A stretch of DNA of 34,624 nucleotides from Candidatus Parvarchaeota archaeon (GCA_023380585.1 JAMCRN010000005.1:1-34624); one strand, 5' to 3'; counted from the first letter of the stretch, positions 16,203-24,322 are shown. The notes: generated from the letters alone by a model not told the origin. Numbers and translations: made by a program.

Positions 16203-16721
16203 TCACTGCCCAGCGCATGCCGGACACTGTGGGCTATCACCTGGCAGACAGCTTGGTATGTTTATGTTACAGTTCTCTATCGTGGTGGAGTTGTCGGCTA
16301 TGATCGTGCTCCTGCTGCAGCTTTCCAAAGCTGCAGTATTGGATATTGATATGCTCTTGCAGTTGTTTGCCACGACAGGAAAGGCAGAAGGGTCGGATAT
16401 GCAGCTCTGGACCTGGGAATAGCTTCCCTGGCCGTTCTTCCAAAGAGTATAGTAGCACCAGTGGGTCACGCAAGTGTTGTAAGCAGTGGACTGTTGGTAG
16501 CATGCGTTTTCGTCATAACACCTGAAAAGAGGAGTCCCCTCAAGCCGGTTAGGCACGCCGTATTCTGCCTGGGTGAACTGGTTTTCAAGCACGTTGCTGT
16601 TGCTGTCGCACCCTACCGGGAATATTGATGAAAAAGAATTATAAAACGTAAGGAAGACCACTAAAGAAACTATTATGCCTAATAGGACCTCGAATACTAT
16701 GAACTCCTCTACGCTTGGCAT
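16203..16721 (-). CDS. Small cysteine-rich N-anchored surface protein, first gene of its cluster
   Basis: 172 residues. MPSVEEFIVFEVLLGIIVSLVVFL gives one anchor helix (about 7-30) with acidic residues before and inside it. The extracytoplasmic part has 12 cysteines, including RCYDENAC and the C-terminal CPGDSPQ-type and CPAC motifs, and sequons NST and NNC-like sites. No family recognised; the end resembles a small metal- or disulfide-stabilised knot. A TATA-like GGTTAAATCC at about 16744-16753 lies 28 bases before the ATG. Confidence 0.74.
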   Translation of the reverse strand: MPSVEEFIVFEVLLGIIVSLVVFLTFYNSFSSIFPVGCDSNSNVLENQFTQAEYGVPNRLEGTPLFRCYDENACYQQSTAYNTCVTHWCYYTLWKNGQGSYSQVQSCISDPSAFPVVANNCKSISISNTAALESCSRSTIIADNSTTIENCNINIPSCLPGDSPQCPACAGQ

Positions 16722-16760
16722 TTTATATTATAAGGAAACAAGGATTTAACCTTTTCTTGC

Positions 16761-17180
16761 CTACTTCTTTTGGGCAGACAATACTGGGTCCATCATTAGT
16801 ATCTCATACCATCTGTATTTACCGTCCTCAACGAGATAATAGCTTCCGATCAGTCTCATGTTCTTGTATGATTTGGATGCTCTCTCCTCTGCTATCCTCT
16901 GCTTGCTCTTGCTAAGGTTGAAGTACAGACCGGTCTTACTCGGGCGTCTTGCATGAACTGGTCTTGGACGTCTGAAGCCACCTTTCCCCACCCTTACCCT
17001 TAATACTATGAACCCAGGTTTGGCCTTGTATCCAAGCGTCTTGGCTTTTGAAAGCTTCGTAGGCCTGTCGACCCTTACTATCATAGGTACGTGCCTTGTC
17101 TCCGATAGGATACGTTTCTTTAGTTCTGGATCCTTAAGCATCTTCTTCTCGTTTTCTCTGATGTATTTGAAGGCGCCCAT
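16761..17180 (-). CDS. rpl15e: Large-subunit ribosomal protein eL15 (L15e)
   Basis: 139 residues, highly basic. The motifs KAKTLGYKAKPGFIVLRVRV, GKGGFRRPRP and RRPSKTG match L15e, a 23S rRNA-binding protein of archaea and eukaryotes. It is shorter than typical archaeal L15e (about 190 residues); the usual basic C-terminal extension is absent, and it ends after the DPVLSAQKK stretch. A TATA-like ATATTTATA (about 17207-17214) lies 30 bases before the ATG. Confidence 0.9.
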   Translation of the reverse strand: MGAFKYIRENEKKMLKDPELKKRILSETRHVPMIVRVDRPTKLSKAKTLGYKAKPGFIVLRVRVGKGGFRRPRPVHARRPSKTGLYFNLSKSKQRIAEERASKSYKNMRLIGSYYLVEDGKYRWYEILMMDPVLSAQKK

Positions 17181-17242
17181 AAGAAACCAGTATAAAATCT
17201 CTTGTATAAATATCTATGTGTGACCATGTCGACTATGGTATA

Positions 17243-17680
17243 TTAATTGGTAACATAGCCGGATATGCCTATAGTAGGGCTTACGGAAATGTTCGCAGGG
17301 TTATAATACACAAAGATCTGTGCAGAAAAGCTGCCGGATATCGGTATGCTGAGGTTGCACTCCGAGGTATAAAGGTTGGGGAGAAAAGTCTTTGTGCATG
17401 AGAATCCGGTGTATGTCACACTTCCATAGACCATCTCCAATAAGTTTATCTTTATATTTTCGTTCAGCGTGTTTTGAAAGGCTATGTAGAACACCCCTGC
17501 AGAAGCGTCGTATCCCTGTCCGAGGATCCTGAGCCCGGAAAAGCCGGAATAGCTCGGCGTCGAACTAAAACTAGCTATATTCGGATAAAACGTAAATAAC
17601 AGGCTCACGGATATGACTATTATCACTACCGCAAGACTATACCCTATAAGCAGCTCTAAGACTGCCTGCCCTCTTTTCAT
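17243..17680 (-). CDS. Type IV pilin-like protein with class III signal peptide
   Basis: 145 residues. MKRGQAVLELLIGYSLAV is a clear class III signal: basic leader, Gly-Gln cut site and Glu five residues in, then a helix to about residue 31. The mature domain has strand-rich sequence, sequons and two cysteines (FSCTK and SECNL). TATA-like CTTATAAATATC lies 28 bases before the ATG (around 17702-17713). Confidence 0.82.
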   Translation of the reverse strand: MKRGQAVLELLIGYSLAVVIIVISVSLLFTFYPNIASFSSTPSYSGFSGLRILGQGYDASAGVFYIAFQNTLNENIKINLLEMVYGSVTYTGFSCTKTFLPNLYTSECNLSIPISGSFSAQIFVYYNPANISVSPTIGISGYVTN

Positions 17681-17783
17681 ATCAAATGATTGTCTCCCCA
17701 GATATTTATAAGTCGTACGGATTCATGTCCATACTTCCCCGGGACTTTCTCTTCGAAGCGTTTCTCGATGCCGACAATAGGCA

Positions 17784-17855
17784 AGCCTTGGGTGGGGGTC
17801 GAACCCACGACCTCCTGCTTACGAAGCAGGCGCTCTGCCATTGAGCTACCAAGGC
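17784..17855 (-). tRNA. tRNA-Thr (anticodon CGT)
   Basis: 72 nt, a full cloverleaf on the minus strand: acceptor GCCTTGG pairs with CCAAGGC, D arm GCTC/GAGC, anticodon stem CCTGC/GCAGG around loop TTCGTAA, T arm GTGGG with loop TTCGACC. Anticodon CGT reads ACG. Discriminator is T, usual for archaeal tRNA-Thr. No CCA is encoded and no intron is seen. Its first base lies directly after the stop codon of the zinc-ribbon gene. A TATA box inside that gene (17889-17898) probably drives it. Confidence 0.95.
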
Positions 17856-18023
17856 TTATTTGAAACCTACTTCCCTGTCGATAGATCTCTTATATACGTT
17901 TTCGCTTACTACGTGCTGCCGCGCCTTGAAACTTCTACCGCATGCAAAACATTTCACGCTGTCTTCAGAGTCGGTTTTGCGGTATCTGCCGCATCTAGGA
18001 CATCGTACTATGAACCTTGCCAT
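17856..18023 (-). CDS. Small zinc-ribbon protein
   Basis: 55 residues. It starts MARFIVRCPRCGRYRK and has a second pair, CFACG, so four cysteines (C8, C11, C25, C28) form a zinc ribbon, followed by a basic helix-like end (SFKARQHVV). The ATG lies 2 bases after the MinD stop, so both are probably one transcript. Its TAA abuts the tRNA-Thr gene. No specific family; a nucleic-acid or protein-binding adaptor is likely. Confidence 0.8.
   Translation of the reverse strand: MARFIVRCPRCGRYRKTDSEDSVKCFACGRSFKARQHVVSENVYKRSIDREVGFK
17889..17898 (-). promoter_or_regulatory. Probable TATA box of tRNA-Thr, inside the zinc-ribbon gene
   Basis: Minus-strand CGTATATAAG lies about 38 bases before the tRNA 5' end, which would put transcription start about 12 bases upstream of the tRNA. 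It is within coding sequence of the zinc-ribbon protein. Confidence 0.45.
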
Positions 18024-18025
18024 GC

Positions 18026-18751
18026 TTACTTTGCAGACAGGTCCCTTGACAGTGTCTTGAACGCCTTGCTGAACAAAGTCCTCTTGTCTGTATAAACAGC
18101 AGGCATGCCGCGTCTCAGGGCTTCAAGGACTGTATAGTCTTCCGGTACCTCCCATATCGCCTTCACGTCCATCATCTTCCTGGCTTCGTCCTTGTCGATG
18201 GCGTTCCTCACTCTCTTATTCACTCTATTCAGTACCAGTCCCATTATTCTGACACCATATCTTTTCAGTTCCTCATTCATCTTCCTTGCCTCAAGAATCG
18301 AGGTTATCTCCGGTGCAGTCACTATGATTACTTCGATCCCCTCCACGAGCTTCACAAACTCCAGGTCATATGATGGTCTTGAGTCCAGTATTATAAAATC
18401 ATAGTCGTCCTTTACCTTCTTTATCTGGTGGAACAGGTTTACAAGTTTGTATTTAGCGTTGAGATCAGACTCTTTCTTGAAGACCCTGGATGGGAGTATG
18501 AATAAGTTCTCGTTTGCTGTCTGGTATATAGCCTCTTTCACGTTTACCGACCCGTTCAGCACGTCTTCAAGTGCCTTGGCATATCCGACCATGCCCATGT
18601 GCACGGCTACGTGAGAAGTTTCCAAGTTCGCGTCTATAAGGAGCACCCTTCTCCCGATCTCAGCTATCGAAGCCGCAAGGTTTATAGATACGGTCGTCTT
18701 ACCCACCCCCCCTTTAGGACTCATCACCGCTATCACTCTGGCCGCCATCAT
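18026..18751 (-). CDS. MinD/ParA-family P-loop ATPase
   Basis: 241 residues (240 from the second ATG at 18748). The deviant Walker A of the MinD/ParA group, SPKGGVGKTT with the extra signature lysine, is at 11-20. The switch regions LLIDANLE and DFIILDSRPS and the motif LVLNRVNKR follow. The C-terminus ends in a basic, possibly amphipathic stretch. Such ATPases position division, chemotaxis, pilus or chromosome machinery by ATP-dependent dimerisation. It is followed by the zinc-ribbon gene. The divergent promoter upstream carries a long-spaced inverted repeat. Confidence 0.9.
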   Translation of the reverse strand: MMAARVIAVMSPKGGVGKTTVSINLAASIAEIGRRVLLIDANLETSHVAVHMGMVGYAKALEDVLNGSVNVKEAIYQTANENLFILPSRVFKKESDLNAKYKLVNLFHQIKKVKDDYDFIILDSRPSYDLEFVKLVEGIEVIIVTAPEITSILEARKMNEELKRYGVRIMGLVLNRVNKRVRNAIDKDEARKMMDVKAIWEVPEDYTVLEALRRGMPAVYTDKRTLFSKAFKTLSRDLSAK

Positions 18752-18762
18752 TATTATAAACC

Positions 18763-18803
18763 ATCTGTATATAAAATATTGTTTATACTGGTATTATACA
18801 GAT
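18763..18803. promoter_or_regulatory. Divergent promoter framed by a perfect inverted repeat
   Basis: ATCTGTATA (18763-18771) and TATACAGAT (18795-18803) are perfect 9-bp inverted arms with 23 bases between. The second arm touches the ATG at 18804; the first lies 12 bases from the ATG at 18751. The TATA-like TATATAAAATA between or across them can serve both directions (about 21-31 bases from each start). Confidence 0.5.
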
Positions 18804-19319
18804 ATGGAAGGCAAGGATAAATGCTTTGAATGCGGCAGAGCCTCCTACATATTTTACCCGTATCTCAGGCAGAACCTGTGCAGGAAGCACTTTCAGCGTC
18901 TGCTCATGAAAAGAGTGAACGGGATCCTTGCCTCTAACGGCATACGCGGCGGGATAAAACCTTCCAAAGACAACAGGCTGGGTCGGCGTTTCCTGTCTTT
19001 TATGTCAAAAAGGGGCAGGACCATAACACCAGTGAGCAGCAACACTCTAGAGGACTTTGCGTTGGCAGTGGGGTTGTATTTCCTTTTCGATCGTATTCCT
19101 AAGATAAGAATAAAGGAAGTGAATGCATTTAGCCCACTTTATACCACGTCAGAAGATGAGATAATAAGCTTCTTCAAGAGCAAAGGCAGAGAGCCGAGGC
19201 CGTTGAAGAGAAACAAAGAAGAGGAGTACGTGCTTGATTTTCTCAGAGGGCTTGAAGGCAGGCGTCCCGGCGGCATGATATCCCTTGTAAAGATGGGGAT
19301 AAGACTTAAGATAATATAA
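18804..19319 (+). CDS. TtuA/Ncs6-like zinc-finger protein lacking a recognisable PP-loop
   Basis: 171 residues. Residues 1-44 (KCFECGRASYI, NLCRKHFQRLL) match the N-terminal zinc finger of the tRNA 2-thiolation enzymes TtuA/Ncs6: C-x2-C, then L-C-x2-H-F. Later, SSNTLEDFALAVGLYFL and SPLYTTSEDEIISFF resemble the GHNLDDEAQ region and the R-I-K-P-L...E-K-E-V region of that family. The SGGxDS PP-loop is missing; KPSKDN at about 52-57 may be its remnant, and the protein is about half the usual length. So it is probably not an active ATP-dependent thiolase; a derived or scaffold role is possible. The resemblance is by eye. Confidence 0.6.
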   Translation: MEGKDKCFECGRASYIFYPYLRQNLCRKHFQRLLMKRVNGILASNGIRGGIKPSKDNRLGRRFLSFMSKRGRTITPVSSNTLEDFALAVGLYFLFDRIPKIRIKEVNAFSPLYTTSEDEIISFFKSKGREPRPLKRNKEEEYVLDFLRGLEGRRPGGMISLVKMGIRLKII

Positions 19320-19323
19320 GAGC

Positions 19324-19572
19324 CTACTTGTTGAGGCTGTAATATTTTTTCTCTGCTGTGCTTCCCCAGCTGAAGTTGCCGCTCTCGGAGACTTTCTCAA
19401 CCTTCAGGTAACCCTTTTCCATACCCATATAAAGATAGTGATAAACGAGCCTGCTAGAGAGTCTAGGATGTTTGTCCTTCAGAAGCTTGAATATTTGGTA
19501 TCCAGTCAGCCTCCTACCCTCCAGGATGAGAAGGATGTCATCAATTATTTCCTGGTTGATGGGTTTTGCCAT
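19324..19572 (-). CDS. Winged-helix DNA-binding protein, PadR-like
   Basis: 82 residues. The pattern EIIDDILLILEGRRLTGYQIFKLL, then a recognition-helix region RLSSRLVYHYLYMGMEKGYL, is a compact PadR-like winged helix-turn-helix. No effector domain follows. It starts one base after the stop of the thioredoxin-like gene and is the last gene of the secFD operon, so it may regulate that operon or other surface genes. Confidence 0.74.
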   Translation of the reverse strand: MAKPINQEIIDDILLILEGRRLTGYQIFKLLKDKHPRLSSRLVYHYLYMGMEKGYLKVEKVSESGNFSWGSTAEKKYYSLNK

Positions 19573-19573
19573 A

Positions 19574-20089
19574 TCAACTACACTGGCCTGTGGTACTGTT
19601 TATCGATAGGCAGACATACTTCAATATCTCTGAATCCGCATCCGCTGAACTTTGGAACCCGCCTATCTTGTAGTACCTGCCCCCGAACACTATGAACGGC
19701 ACTCTGCTTCCGGAATACGCATCAAATATGGATATGCTTTCCGGCGGAGCGAAAACATCCGAGGAATTCACAGCGTACTGGCTCATGTTGACCGAATAAG
19801 CGCAGAAGTATTGGCTGTAAAACCTGTCTCCGCTCCATAGTCCGAAGAGGGACGTTGTGTTCCTAAATGCGGAATACTCTGTTTTGCACGACTGGCAGTT
19901 GTCAGAATAGAAAAAAAGCATAGATGTCTTGTTTGCAGTACATAGACCGCTCACGTTTATGTTCGCTGTGTGTACGGAGTAAAGACCGTTATAAAACTCT
20001 ACTTGAAAGAACAGGAAAACGCTCAGGCCTACGAGAACTGCTATCAGTATAACGTAAGGGTAGACGTATTTCTTAGCTTTGTTGTACAT
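19574..20089 (-). CDS. Membrane-anchored thioredoxin-like thiol-disulfide protein
   Basis: 171 residues from the ATG at 20089 (MYNKAKKYVY); a TTG at 20104 would add five. An N-terminal anchor helix (about 10-30) is followed by an extracytoplasmic thioredoxin-like fold: MLFFYSDNCQSCKTEY with a CxxC pair (C65, C68), and later RVPFIVFGG with the cis-proline loop, then YYKIGGFQ. Four more cysteines may form structural disulfides. It probably oxidises or isomerises exported proteins. It overlaps the upstream gene by 17 bp. A good companion for the cysteine-rich surface proteins in this window. Confidence 0.78.
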   Translation of the reverse strand: MYNKAKKYVYPYVILIAVLVGLSVFLFFQVEFYNGLYSVHTANINVSGLCTANKTSMLFFYSDNCQSCKTEYSAFRNTTSLFGLWSGDRFYSQYFCAYSVNMSQYAVNSSDVFAPPESISIFDAYSGSRVPFIVFGGRYYKIGGFQSSADADSEILKYVCLSINSTTGQCS

Positions 20090-20996
20090 AGAAGGAGAAA
20101 CCAAGTTTTTTCATCACGCTCTGATCGCATTCATTTGCGGAGCTGTTTATGCATATGTTCGTTATATTTGCCGGTAGGCCGTAAGTCATAGCACTATAAT
20201 AAGGCTGCCCAAACTCGGTGGAATTAGACACGAGATTGAATATGTCCAATGGAGTCCCGCAGCTGTTTATCTCCGGGAAAATCGCAGTCTGTAGTTGAAA
20301 CGGAGGGGTAAAGAACACAGTGCTCGTGGCGACTGTACCGTTCTGCGCAGGTATCACGTACTGTGGCAAGCCCGTCACGTTCAAGACTGATTCCAGCATG
20401 CTATATACAGAATCTGCACTGGAGTTCAATACTGTGAGGTCACGGTTTAAGGTGGAGGAAAAAAGAGGAAAACTGCCGTTTTCGTAAAGGCTGTAGTAAA
20501 GCTTCACTTCGTCTTTTGTGCTGTTGAAAATACGCTCTATGGCAGTAGAATTATACGCGGTGTGGTTGATTATTATGCTTGATAGGTTGTGGATTGCTTC
20601 CTGACACCCAGGATAGTCATATAATCCGCACAGGGTCACTAAGAATTCGTCCTTCGTAGCCTGGTCTATCATATTCTGAGAGTCACTGACGTTTTCTGAT
20701 ACTAGGGGAAGTGGGGTAAGACCCTGTGGATATATCCCGTATCTGCAGTTTACTATAATCGTGTTCTCGATAGGCATTCCGTACGCCGTATAAACGCTCG
20801 TATAACCGGATATCCCGTGGTCTTTCAGAAAGGATGCTTCCAGTCCGGCCTGCACCGATGCTGCAGTTACATTGGAACCACTGTGCACCAAGCCAGTGTG
20901 ATACGCGCCCTGCAGCACATATGTGATAGATATACCGGCAGCCAGCGCCATTATAAGGACTACTATCCCGATCCTAAACAGGTTTCTACCGCTCAT
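20073..20996 (-). CDS. N-anchored extracytoplasmic protein of unknown function
   Basis: 307 residues: a basic start (MSGRNLFR), an anchor or signal helix (IGIVVLIMALAAGISITYVL), then an extracytoplasmic domain with numerous sequons (NVT, NVS, NLS, NHT, NST, NGS) and six cysteines. No family recognised. It overlaps the GalT-like gene before it by 4 bp (ATGA) and the thioredoxin-like gene after it by 17 bp. It may be a partner or substrate of that thioredoxin-like protein. Confidence 0.72.
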   Translation of the reverse strand: MSGRNLFRIGIVVLIMALAAGISITYVLQGAYHTGLVHSGSNVTAASVQAGLEASFLKDHGISGYTSVYTAYGMPIENTIIVNCRYGIYPQGLTPLPLVSENVSDSQNMIDQATKDEFLVTLCGLYDYPGCQEAIHNLSSIIINHTAYNSTAIERIFNSTKDEVKLYYSLYENGSFPLFSSTLNRDLTVLNSSADSVYSMLESVLNVTGLPQYVIPAQNGTVATSTVFFTPPFQLQTAIFPEINSCGTPLDIFNLVSNSTEFGQPYYSAMTYGLPANITNICINSSANECDQSVMKKLGFSFYVQQS

Positions 20997-21784
20997 TTTA
21001 GTTTTTTCCTCAGTTCCTTGCTGATTTCTTCAGGATCTGTATGTACATGATGCATCCCTAGGGACTCGAAAGGGCCGGATGCGCCAGAGCAGATCTTTAT
21101 CTTCATATGGCCATCGCCGGCTTCCATCAAGGAAAGAGTCGCATCTTCGCCCAGCACGCCTATAAGTTTTTTAGTTATATCGGCTAGGCCGAACAACACT
21201 ACTGGATCGGAGCCAGCCATAGAAACATGGGCCTTCGGCGCTATGCATATATCTACTTCGTGTGCAGGCGCGAAGGATGCATATGCGCATATGTGGTCGT
21301 CGCTGTAGATCTCCCTATTACCGGAGTTTTTTATGTACCCGCATTCTTTGCAGGCGCCTGTGCTGTTCCATGGGATGTCTAGCATCACCATGTCAAAGTA
21401 ACCGTGGCCTTTTAGATAGGACGATGCCGCAATATTCCCGCCAAAACCGTATTTTTCTAGTTGCTTGACACGGTCGGCTATCACTGAGAATATGTTCTCT
21501 AAGGCCTCCTTATCCATGTCCTTCAGCCTTGTCTTTCCGTGTTCTCTCGAGAAGACCAAAAGTTCTTCGTATCCGTCCGCTTCCGATTTTTTGAAGAAGT
21601 CCCCTGAGAGTTCGTATTTAGACGGCTGTACGTAATCCTTCATCTCATATATCTTTATCAGAGAATTCCCAAATGGCACAGACGACGACTCTTTAATATC
21701 TAGCAAGCATGCCCTGCATCCTTCTTTTGATCTTGATATGAGGCTGAAGGAAAGAGTTTCAGGGTCCAGTCTGAATTCGTTCAT
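20993..21784 (-). CDS. Degenerate GalT/HIT-superfamily protein
   Basis: 263 residues. Galactose-1-phosphate uridylyltransferase-like features: EELLVFSREHGKTRLKDM (about 73-90; compare the family's H-E-V...S-P-E-H), a helix with IADRVKQLEKYG, then later FAPAHEVDICIAPKAHVSM and MHHVHTDP at the end. A zinc site is possible from CRAC (23-26) and CKEC (145-148). The active-site HPHxQ motif is not present; the matching region reads YLKGHGYFDM. A transferase that has lost or changed its activity is likely. It overlaps secD by 4 bp, an unusual partner. Confidence 0.62.
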   Translation of the reverse strand: MNEFRLDPETLSFSLISRSKEGCRACLLDIKESSSVPFGNSLIKIYEMKDYVQPSKYELSGDFFKKSEADGYEELLVFSREHGKTRLKDMDKEALENIFSVIADRVKQLEKYGFGGNIAASSYLKGHGYFDMVMLDIPWNSTGACKECGYIKNSGNREIYSDDHICAYASFAPAHEVDICIAPKAHVSMAGSDPVVLFGLADITKKLIGVLGEDATLSLMEAGDGHMKIKICSGASGPFESLGMHHVHTDPEEISKELRKKLK

Positions 21785-23391
21785 ACGCCGCCACTCCCGA
21801 ACATCCCGGCCACTATCCTGGCGTAGGCCGGCCTGGTTATTATCAGCCCGACCAGAGATGCGAGTATCGTCGTCAATGCGAACCCCGTGAAGAGGGAAGC
21901 GCTGGAGAAAAGAAGCGGGAACATTATGGCCGAGAAGGAGAAAAACGATACGAATATGATGAAGAAAGCCCTCTTTATCCTCTTGCTCGTCACTGTGTAC
22001 TCTTCTTTCGCGGATCCGCGTTTTATCTCATCGGTTATTATTATCTGGTCGTCGACAGATATCCCTATGCTGGCGATTATCCCGGCCATGCTTGGGATAT
22101 CCAATGTCCATTTTATCAGTGCGGCTATCCCGAACACTATGATTATCTCGGCTATGCTGGTCAATAGTATTACAGACGCTATCCTATAGTCCTTATAACG
22201 CAGGAAGACCATCAGGCTGACCCCGATGAAAGCGGCGAGAAGAAGTATATATATTTGCTGTACGAATTCAGAGCCTGCAGTGGGAGACACAGACTGGATC
22301 GACACTATTTTCACAGGTACTGGAAGGCTTCCGCTTTCAAGCACGGATTGAAGAGTCTTCATTGACGCCAGCGCCTGCTGCTGCGTCGTGCCGCCTCCCG
22401 TTATTATTATGTCCTGGGTAAACTGCCCTTTAAGTGCGGATGATATCTCCAGACTTGATATCTGTTTGCCGTTGAGATACATCACTATCGGTTTGCTCAG
22501 GAACCCGGCATTCGAACCGGCCGATATGACACTGAGGTTTCGCGTTGCTGCCTGGAAATTTAAGGCAGCCTGCTTGCTTGTCTCTATTCCGAACGAGAAG
22601 CTGTAAACGCCGTTTGATGGGTAAACGCCGTAGGGTTCGCCAGGATTATTGAAAGGACAACCTGCGCTCAGGCAAACCGTCAATATTTTCTCGGTCTTGT
22701 TTGTGCTGTTGAATATCGTCTGGTTGCCTATCTTGGCGTAGAATATCCCTTGATTTTGTATCAGCGACAGCGCCTGTGCCTCTCCCACGTTTGGCATGCT
22801 TACAAGTATGAAAGACTTGCCGGATATAGCCTGTATCTGGCTTATCGATATCCCGCTTATACCATATGTATTGAGCCTTGTCTGGAGCACGCTTTCTATG
22901 TTGGACAGTACCGTGCCGTTGTATGACGTCTCGTTAGGCACTATGGTTATCTGGGTGCCACCTATGATATCAAGCCCGTAATTCAATTGTGTGGACGGTA
23001 TCCCCTCTACTCTCATGTAAGTAGAATTAAGCGGAGACTGATTAGTTACTGACACGTCGACGCTCGAATAAGAATAAACGAACGGGAATATCTCGTTCCC
23101 GTAATGTATAACCACGGTGGAGCCGGGCACTGCTGTCTTGTTGAGAGCCGAGTAGAATCCGCTCGGGTTAGAGACTGGTATACCGTCTATTCCGGTTATT
23201 ATGGAACCAGTGGTAAGGGAAGTCAACCCTCTTGCGCTCAGATTCCCCAAAAAGGAATTCGGAGACAAATATATCAATTGGACTCCCTTGAGGCCTATTA
23301 TATTCGGCTGTATCGCGAGGAAAGACACGACTATCGCTAGCAGCACGAGAATCACTCTCCAATCCTTAAAAATCGTTTTTGCGCTGGTCAT
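21781..23391 (-). CDS. secD: Protein translocation subunit SecD
   Basis: 536 residues. One N-terminal helix, a large extracytoplasmic region (with a PDZ-like GSIITGIDGIPVSN stretch and the repeat part GLDIIGGTQITI), then five C-terminal helices. The RND-type motif GISVDDQIIITDEIKRG is in a transmembrane helix loop, as in SecD. It uses the proton gradient to help pull exported proteins out of the Sec channel. Only two cysteines (VCLSAGC), both in the outer domain. It starts 1 base after SecF, the normal archaeal order. Confidence 0.93.
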   Translation of the reverse strand: MTSAKTIFKDWRVILVLLAIVVSFLAIQPNIIGLKGVQLIYLSPNSFLGNLSARGLTSLTTGSIITGIDGIPVSNPSGFYSALNKTAVPGSTVVIHYGNEIFPFVYSYSSVDVSVTNQSPLNSTYMRVEGIPSTQLNYGLDIIGGTQITIVPNETSYNGTVLSNIESVLQTRLNTYGISGISISQIQAISGKSFILVSMPNVGEAQALSLIQNQGIFYAKIGNQTIFNSTNKTEKILTVCLSAGCPFNNPGEPYGVYPSNGVYSFSFGIETSKQAALNFQAATRNLSVISAGSNAGFLSKPIVMYLNGKQISSLEISSALKGQFTQDIIITGGGTTQQQALASMKTLQSVLESGSLPVPVKIVSIQSVSPTAGSEFVQQIYILLLAAFIGVSLMVFLRYKDYRIASVILLTSIAEIIIVFGIAALIKWTLDIPSMAGIIASIGISVDDQIIITDEIKRGSAKEEYTVTSKRIKRAFFIIFVSFFSFSAIMFPLLFSSASLFTGFALTTILASLVGLIITRPAYARIVAGMFGSGGV

Positions 23392-23392
23392 A

Positions 23393-24322
23393 TCATGCAG
23401 CCGCCTCCGCGATGGGATTGTAATGTATACCTGCTAGTTGTATAGAGCCGTTTAATATCCATACTGTAAAGTCGTCGAAAAGCACCCCTATTATCAATAC
23501 TGTCGCTATGCTTATTATCGTCGAGTTCGTGCTGCCGATTATCAATATAAGGAAAGTGACGAAAGCCGCAGCGTCCATTGTCAGGGAAGTCTTTATGGTG
23601 TGGGCAAGCCTGTATTTCACTGTCGCATCCTTTCTCTTGAGTATGTTGGTAGCTAGTATTATATTCCTGTCGGCGGAATACCCCATTATCATCAGTATAC
23701 CGGCGATGGACGCCGTCGAGAACCTCAATCCTAGAATGTCCACCACGGCTATTATATTGATCACGTCGCTGATTATGCTTATAACGTTCGAGAAAGCCTG
23801 TACCCCGTTCCTGAAATAGAAAAAGGAGACCAAAGCTACAAGCCCGAATGCTATTATCAGAAGATATATCGCGCTGTCTAGAGAGCTCTGCGCCAGGCTA
23901 GCCGCGACCAGAGTCATGCTTATGCTGCTGCTGTCCGGGGATATATGGAATATGGAAGCAACATCTTGCCTGAACACAGTGGAATTAACACTGTCAGTCG
24001 TAGTTATCGTGTATCCTATCACAGAGTTTGACAGAGGAGCATGAAGTACGGAGACTTCCACAGGCTGTTTTATGGCAGAACTTAGGCTTGATATTATAAA
24101 GGAAGGCGAGACGGATTGAGATGTGCTTACGCTAGCGGACAGGCCGCCTGAAAGCGATATGTCCGGGTTTATTGGACTGCCATAGACATAATAATGGTAT
24201 GCCACTACGCTTGAGAGAAGTATCAGGACGGCTATTGGTATGAATACCATCTTCCTGTAGTTCACCAAATAATAGGATACTACTGAATTTATAGATTTGT
24301 TCAATTTCTGCCTTAAACCCAT
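23393..24322 (-). CDS. secF: Protein translocation subunit SecF
   Basis: 309 residues: one N-terminal helix, a short extracytoplasmic domain, then five helices including the family motif ASIAGILMIMGYSADRNIIL, a derived form of the SecF GYS-x-D loop. It forms the SecDF complex with the next gene. A TATA-like GTTTTAAAACG (about 24341-24352) lies about 24 bases before the ATG. It heads the secF, secD, GalT-like, surface, thioredoxin-like and winged-helix operon. Confidence 0.92.
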   Translation of the reverse strand: MGLRQKLNKSINSVVSYYLVNYRKMVFIPIAVLILLSSVVAYHYYVYGSPINPDISLSGGLSASVSTSQSVSPSFIISSLSSAIKQPVEVSVLHAPLSNSVIGYTITTTDSVNSTVFRQDVASIFHISPDSSSISMTLVAASLAQSSLDSAIYLLIIAFGLVALVSFFYFRNGVQAFSNVISIISDVINIIAVVDILGLRFSTASIAGILMIMGYSADRNIILATNILKRKDATVKYRLAHTIKTSLTMDAAAFVTFLILIIGSTNSTIISIATVLIIGVLFDDFTVWILNGSIQLAGIHYNPIAEAAA

